A DNA stretch of 64,000 nt from NCBI RefSeq assembly GCF_001625695.1, contig NZ_AUXY01000071.1, positions 62,001 to 126,000 of the forward strand. The letters are read 5' to 3'. Below are positions 59,877 through 64,000 of this stretch, piece after piece. The translations under genes were made by a program, and so were the position numbers. The notes beneath the pieces were generated by a model. That model was not told the origin of the DNA. It worked only from the letters and a program-made list of their open reading frames with translations, and ran no database searches. The DNA comes from Pseudoalteromonas luteoviolacea H33-S. GTDB taxonomy: Bacteria > Pseudomonadota > Gammaproteobacteria > Enterobacterales > Alteromonadaceae. Every line of letters starts with the position of its first letter. Within the stretch, counting starts at the first letter, position 1.

Positions 59877-61943
59877 CTAGTTCTGTGATGCACTGCTGAT
59901 AGTATATTGGTAATTTGCGACAGGATTTTCAAACCATGTCACGTTGTTTTGGCCTGCTGATGATGCGAACTCTGCAAATTGCGGATATGCGATTGACATA
60001 TCTGTTTTTTCTTTAGGGTGCTGCCAATCTGTATTGATGATCATTGCCCATGGTAACCCCGTGTTCGTTTGGAAGTATCCATTTGTTGACGACGTGTCAT
60101 CTCCTTGGTCAAGGTAGCTAGGATCAAATGCTTCTGTTGGTGCTTGGTTTTTTAAGTGTACTTCCCAGCCACGACCATTATTGCTGTCAACATATGGGCC
60201 ATGGTCGTAACCAGTCACTGCAAAAATGAATGGGTCTAACTTGTCTAATGTTGCTACATTAACACTGTAGGTGGTTGATAGCGGGAGAATAAGCTCAAAC
60301 GGAACAGGTGCTCGTTGTCTATCAATACAGTCTTCTTCTGTTCTAAAGAATTTACATCCTTCCAGTGCAGGCACCATTTCTCTTGTGTCTTTAAATATTA
60401 CGGCAATCGCTTCGTTTCTATTTGGTTCTAGGGGACTGGCTTGCGTCTCAACACCATCAATAGTTAACTTAACTTGTGCCTGGTTGACATGATTTAGGGC
60501 TATGTCTTTAAAGCGCAGCGCGAATGCATTGCGATAGCCTGCACCGACGGCAACTAAAGCGCCTTCTACTTTATATCGCACGATTTGGTTACCGACTTGG
60601 CCAGTTGTTGCTCTGTATCTCACTAGCACATCGTTGAAGTCATAATCACCTTTTTGTGGCCATAAATCTTCAAATGCAGCGGTTTGCCAAGCGGTTGATG
60701 ACTCGATTAAACTAGTTTCAACAACGGAGACCGCAATATCTTCCACTTCGCCATTGTCTACGCCCCCTGTTGGCGCGATATCTTGGTTGTTAGACACTCT
60801 AAAGCGGGCCCATGTATTACCTTCTAAAGCATCTACAGGCACAGGAATTAACACGCGGTTTTCGCCTGCTACACCTGACAACTCGCTAATAATGCGCTCG
60901 GAAGATTGAAATTCACCATCTTGATTCCAGTCTACCCATGCGTTGACATAGCCGTTGGTAGACAATGTAAAAGAGATGAGGGCATCGTAGCCGGTTTCTA
61001 TGCTTGTGACGAAACTAACGCCATCGTCATCATCTTGCGCTTTTGGCAAATGCTCTGCACTGACACCATCGCCGAAGTAAAGGTCACCTGCGACATGACG
61101 GGCACCGTTTTCGGCTAAAGAGGTACCGTAACTCTCTGGCGCATCGCCATAGTCCATTGTTGGATCTTCACTTTCATCGATAATAGGGGCGGTAGCACAG
61201 CGTGCGCCGTCGTTAGAGCCAGAGCTTGGGCCATATGCGAAAAGCTGGGTATCAGCAGGATCATCAATATTTACTTGATAGATATGACCGTCTTGATTAC
61301 GACTAATGTAGAAGTTGTTATCTATATCGAAATAGACGGCGCCAAAGGTGCCTGATTGGCCTACGTTGCCAAGAACAGTGCTGGCGCCAGTTGTTGCATT
61401 GATGCGGTGTAAATTACCATTGCTATCAACACTATATGCCATACCAGCTTCGCCGTTAGGTGCGAATGCCATATCGAAAATATTTAAGTTAAGGTCGCCA
61501 CCATTAATAACACGCGTTGCTTGCAAATAATCATTGCTTGATTCGTCAAGGGATACGCGATACAAGCCATAAGAACTCCCTTTTCTGTAGACATAATAAG
61601 CGTTCTCGTGAATCGCCACGTCGCCGACGTAAAAGTTGGTGTCTGGAAAACCAACTGTGGTTAGAGGCTCTAATGTGTAGTCGTTACCGACGCGACCAAT
61701 ATCTTTGCGGCTGTAATCCCATCCATAAAGATAACGGTCATGGAGGTTAAAACCAAACCCGTTAAGCTTGTTATTGGTGCCCACGTTGGGCGCAAATTCT
61801 GTATACGCACCGGAAACTAAGTTAACGCCATAAATGGCGGCGGTGTTTCCTTGCACTAAAAATGCCTTAGAAGGGCAAGTATCGAAAGGTGCTGCGTTGA
61901 CGCCCGCAGACAAAAGGCACAAGCTCAATAGTTTGTATTTCAT
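59877..61943 (-). CDS. LruC-domain surface protein with GEVEDY-type domain
   Basis: A 688-residue exported protein with signal peptide MKYKLLSLCLLSAGVNA. The N-terminal third is a propeller-like repeat region (DRYLYGWDYSRKD, NFYVGDVAIHE, FDMAFAPNGEAGMAYSV). A GEVEDY-type beta-domain follows, with NAWVDWNQDGEFQSSERI and GEVEDIAVSV (about residues 330-400). The LruC domain begins at FEDLWPQKGDYDFNDVLVRYRA (about 430) and runs to the end. LruC is named from a Leptospira lipoprotein; function is unknown. ATG 61943 has GGAGAAG upstream, better than the in-frame TTG at 61955. It leads the operon with the small lipoprotein. Confidence 0.8.
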   Translation of the reverse strand: MKYKLLSLCLLSAGVNAAPFDTCPSKAFLVQGNTAAIYGVNLVSGAYTEFAPNVGTNNKLNGFGFNLHDRYLYGWDYSRKDIGRVGNDYTLEPLTTVGFPDTNFYVGDVAIHENAYYVYRKGSSYGLYRVSLDESSNDYLQATRVINGGDLNLNIFDMAFAPNGEAGMAYSVDSNGNLHRINATTGASTVLGNVGQSGTFGAVYFDIDNNFYISRNQDGHIYQVNIDDPADTQLFAYGPSSGSNDGARCATAPIIDESEDPTMDYGDAPESYGTSLAENGARHVAGDLYFGDGVSAEHLPKAQDDDDGVSFVTSIETGYDALISFTLSTNGYVNAWVDWNQDGEFQSSERIISELSGVAGENRVLIPVPVDALEGNTWARFRVSNNQDIAPTGGVDNGEVEDIAVSVVETSLIESSTAWQTAAFEDLWPQKGDYDFNDVLVRYRATTGQVGNQIVRYKVEGALVAVGAGYRNAFALRFKDIALNHVNQAQVKLTIDGVETQASPLEPNRNEAIAVIFKDTREMVPALEGCKFFRTEEDCIDRQRAPVPFELILPLSTTYSVNVATLDKLDPFIFAVTGYDHGPYVDSNNGRGWEVHLKNQAPTEAFDPSYLDQGDDTSSTNGYFQTNTGLPWAMIINTDWQHPKEKTDMSIAYPQFAEFASSAGQNNVTWFENPVANYQYTISSASQN

Positions 61944-62288
61944 AAACTTCTCCAAGATGCAATTTTGCTGTTTTAACTGATTGCAATCTGGGTGCCAAAA
62001 ATAAAGCGTTGAATTTTATTGGTTTTTTATATTTTGTTTTTGCGTTATCGCAAAATGCAAAGCATTTTTAAATCGATACTTTCATTTTAAAAATGAATTA
62101 GGACGGCGTTAGCTAATTAAAAAAAGGATAGTTCAGCGAGATATAAATCTAATTAGGTGAGAGTAAACTGCTTATTAACACACTTTTTATTTTTGGAAGC
62201 GAGTCAAAGTAGCGTGTGCTGCTTGTTCCAATTATTGAACGTTAAACAGCCTTCAGTGATATTATGAAGGCTATTTAATGGGAATGGT
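61944..62288. other. Intergenic region between LruC gene and protease gene
   Basis: 345 AT-rich bases. They hold the terminator at 62248-62272 for the leftward protease gene and should hold the promoter of the LruC gene. No short gene or further operator is seen. Confidence 0.4.
62248..62272 (-). terminator. Terminator after GlyGly-CTERM protease gene
   Basis: AGCCTTCA and TGAAGGCT form an 8-bp perfect stem around a 9-base loop, with GTTTAAC downstream on the minus strand, 17 bases after the protease stop codon. Confidence 0.6.
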
Positions 62289-64000
62289 TCAGAGTTCTAT
62301 TTTAGCCTGTTTACGCCTTTGCATGAGCAATATAGCGAATAAGCATAAGTTTAAGAAACCGAGTGAGCCTCCGCTACTGTTGTCATTTTCCGGTGGAGTG
62401 GGTTTACTTTCTATGACTTCCGGTGGTGTGGGTTGACTCTCTGGTACTTGCGGTGCACTGACTTTGATATCTATTTGCTCTGAGCTTGAAAGACCAAATT
62501 CATCGGTTACTGTGAGCGAAAGTGAGAGAGTTTCACTTTTGGTTACGTTGGGCGCTGTAAACTCCAAGTTTTGCGTATTTTGTGGCAATGTGATTTTTGT
62601 ACCTGAAGTTTGCGACCATTGGTAGGTTAAATTGTCCCCCTCGGGATCAGAGAATTCTGAGACGATGAGTATTTTTTCACCTTGGGTTACCTCGAGCGTG
62701 TTACTTGATAAAGTGATGATAGGCGCATTGTTTTTTGCAATGTTGACCGTCACTAAAGCGACGCTTGAGGCCTCATATTCATCGGTTACGGTCACTTGAT
62801 AGACTTTTTTGGTGTCTTTTGTGACTTTGTCGGCTGTCAGTGTGATTGTCTTTTCTTGGCCAAGAATATCCTGAGGTGTGTTTAAGTCAATCCATGTAAA
62901 AGTGAGCTTGTCGTCTTCAGGGTCAGATGAATCACTGGCATCTAGTGTGAACTCTAACTCACTTCGAATATCGATTTGGCTTTGTGCAACTTCAGCTGTG
63001 GGTACTTGGTTGGTAAAAGTTGTATTAAAATTATGAATTGTTACCTTGTCTTCTCCAGCAGAATACTCGGAATCTTTAGTGTAAATGACAGCGATTTGAT
63101 TAACACCGTCATCCAGATCGATGTTGACGCTTTGCAGGTTTTCTTTTAAGCCGCTGTCTTTGAGGATCTCCTTGTTATTATGAAATACCGTGACATGGTC
63201 CCCATAAAATTCACTTGAGATAAGGTAGTCAAAACTGACAGCATCAATGTGCACATCATCAATTACAGCCATCACGTATGATTTTTGTTCAAATTCATCT
63301 AGATTAGGATCATCTGTTTGATCTGTAATATCACCACTAACTAAAATAGGTTCTCCAGATGCGGTAGCCTCTGTATACCAGTTTGCATCGCCTCCGGTTG
63401 ACCAACCAATACTGGTTGGTGTTGAGAGGTGTTGATTAAAGTCAGAGTCGGGTTCGGATGTTTTGTAGTAAGTTAAAAACTCAGTGAAATATACGTCAGA
63501 GGGTGAGTCCATCTCAACTTCCATAAGATAGCTGCCATAAGCATGCTGATCCTTGGTTAGTACGGTAAATTGACACTCTTGCTCAGATCCTAAGGTTGAG
63601 TTAGCACATGTTTGCTCAACTAATTCAGCATTTGATAAATTCAAATTTGGGTAGTCAGGATAGTTCGCAATCGCAAAGTTGGTAATATTAATAGGGTAGC
63701 TTAAAGTGTTTCTAAATGTGCCAGTAAAGGTAGAAGAAGGTTGATTTTCCTTGAATGCGTTACGTGATTTTTCATCAAATCCGAATTCTAAAGTTTTACC
63801 TAGCCGCCACATTGAAAGGGCCGCTACATCAGCAAAAACTCCCGGCCTGTTTGGCGCACCGCAAGCAATTCCCCAGCTGACTATCCCAACTTGAATCCAT
63901 TCGCCATCTCTTTTAACGACTAGGGGGCCACCGCTATCCCCATGGCAAGGACTTTTATCTCCATCAGGGACCCCTGCACACATCATTGACTCTGTGATAC
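62289..64000 (-). CDS. Trypsin-like serine protease with GlyGly-CTERM anchor (partial)
   Basis: The frame is open to the right window edge, so the N-terminus, with the catalytic His and Asp, is outside. The visible part starts ITESMMCAG and has the nucleophile Ser in HGDSGGPLV and the specificity-pocket strand QVGIVSWGIACGAPNRPGVFADV. A beta-rich middle is followed by two PKD/cadherin-like domains (EDDKLTFTWID, YQVTVTDEYEA and EGDNLTYQWSQT, LSLTVTDEFG). The C-terminus has a Pro-rich linker, a GGSLGFLNLCLFAILL helix and a basic tail, the GlyGly-CTERM signal processed by rhombosortase for surface attachment after type II secretion. No rhombosortase is in the window. Confidence 0.88.
   Translation of the reverse strand, partial: ITESMMCAGVPDGDKSPCHGDSGGPLVVKRDGEWIQVGIVSWGIACGAPNRPGVFADVAALSMWRLGKTLEFGFDEKSRNAFKENQPSSTFTGTFRNTLSYPINITNFAIANYPDYPNLNLSNAELVEQTCANSTLGSEQECQFTVLTKDQHAYGSYLMEVEMDSPSDVYFTEFLTYYKTSEPDSDFNQHLSTPTSIGWSTGGDANWYTEATASGEPILVSGDITDQTDDPNLDEFEQKSYVMAVIDDVHIDAVSFDYLISSEFYGDHVTVFHNNKEILKDSGLKENLQSVNIDLDDGVNQIAVIYTKDSEYSAGEDKVTIHNFNTTFTNQVPTAEVAQSQIDIRSELEFTLDASDSSDPEDDKLTFTWIDLNTPQDILGQEKTITLTADKVTKDTKKVYQVTVTDEYEASSVALVTVNIAKNNAPIITLSSNTLEVTQGEKILIVSEFSDPEGDNLTYQWSQTSGTKITLPQNTQNLEFTAPNVTKSETLSLSLTVTDEFGLSSSEQIDIKVSAPQVPESQPTPPEVIESKPTPPENDNSSGGSLGFLNLCLFAILLMQRRKQAKIEL

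Overview
The window looks like chromosomal DNA from a marine gammaproteobacterium of the Alteromonadales, most probably Pseudoalteromonas. This is inferred from gene order and protein character; no database was searched. The order trp operon, RNase AM (yciV), yciO, scpA, scpB, rluB, yciK, Pla-1/cef-type lipase, sohB is the gammaproteobacterial neighbourhood of trp. The rest (TonB receptors, BNR and PKD lipoproteins, LruC and GlyGly-CTERM proteins) fits a marine heterotroph. I see no tRNA, rRNA, CRISPR array, insertion sequence or prophage.

1-13 kb, conserved core. A leftward trpE-G-D-CF operon (trpCF cut by the window edge) sits behind an unusual leader. The leader has two successive attenuator-like modules, each made of a short ORF with Trp-Trp-Trp followed by a hairpin and T-run. 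The rightward yciV-yciO-scpA-scpB-rluB set follows, then yciK (leftward), a large lipase lipoprotein and sohB.

13-37 kb, envelope, metal and transport genes. There is a 1090-residue BNR/sortilin-like protein and a TonB receptor with a PepSY membrane protein. A PhoX-like gene is divergent from zur and a second-type dihydroorotase, with a near-perfect Zur box between them. An outer-membrane beta-barrel pseudogene has both a lost start codon and an internal stop. Then come a PhyH-like oxygenase, a BASS transporter, a large TonB receptor, two small unknown envelope proteins, a CodB-like permease, an RhlE-like helicase and a 1342-residue modular lipoprotein.

37-48 kb, accessory redox and sugar island. 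Leftward are a ThDP 2-oxo-acid decarboxylase, a metallo-beta-lactamase-fold protein and a cytoplasmic GH15 enzyme. Rightward is a tight set: GMC flavoprotein, VioB/RebD-type ferritin-like protein, sorbitol-dehydrogenase-type small subunit, IolE-like and epimerase-like TIM barrels. It ends at a strong terminator facing a 57-residue gene (48004-48177, minus) that looks like a RiPP precursor: a Lys/Leu-rich leader, a Gly-Gly-Gly motif and a four-Cys core. This peptide and the redox island are the best candidates for something undescribed.

48-64 kb. A solute-binding-like protein, SOS-controlled umuDC, a cupin protein, a DsbD/ScsB-like reductase with its redoxin, a DUF4174 protein, a serine beta-lactamase-like hydrolase, a broken membrane-protein gene and a MASE2 hybrid histidine kinase are followed by a leftward run of secreted proteins: small lipoprotein, LruC-domain protein and a trypsin-like protease with a GlyGly-CTERM anchor, cut by the right edge.
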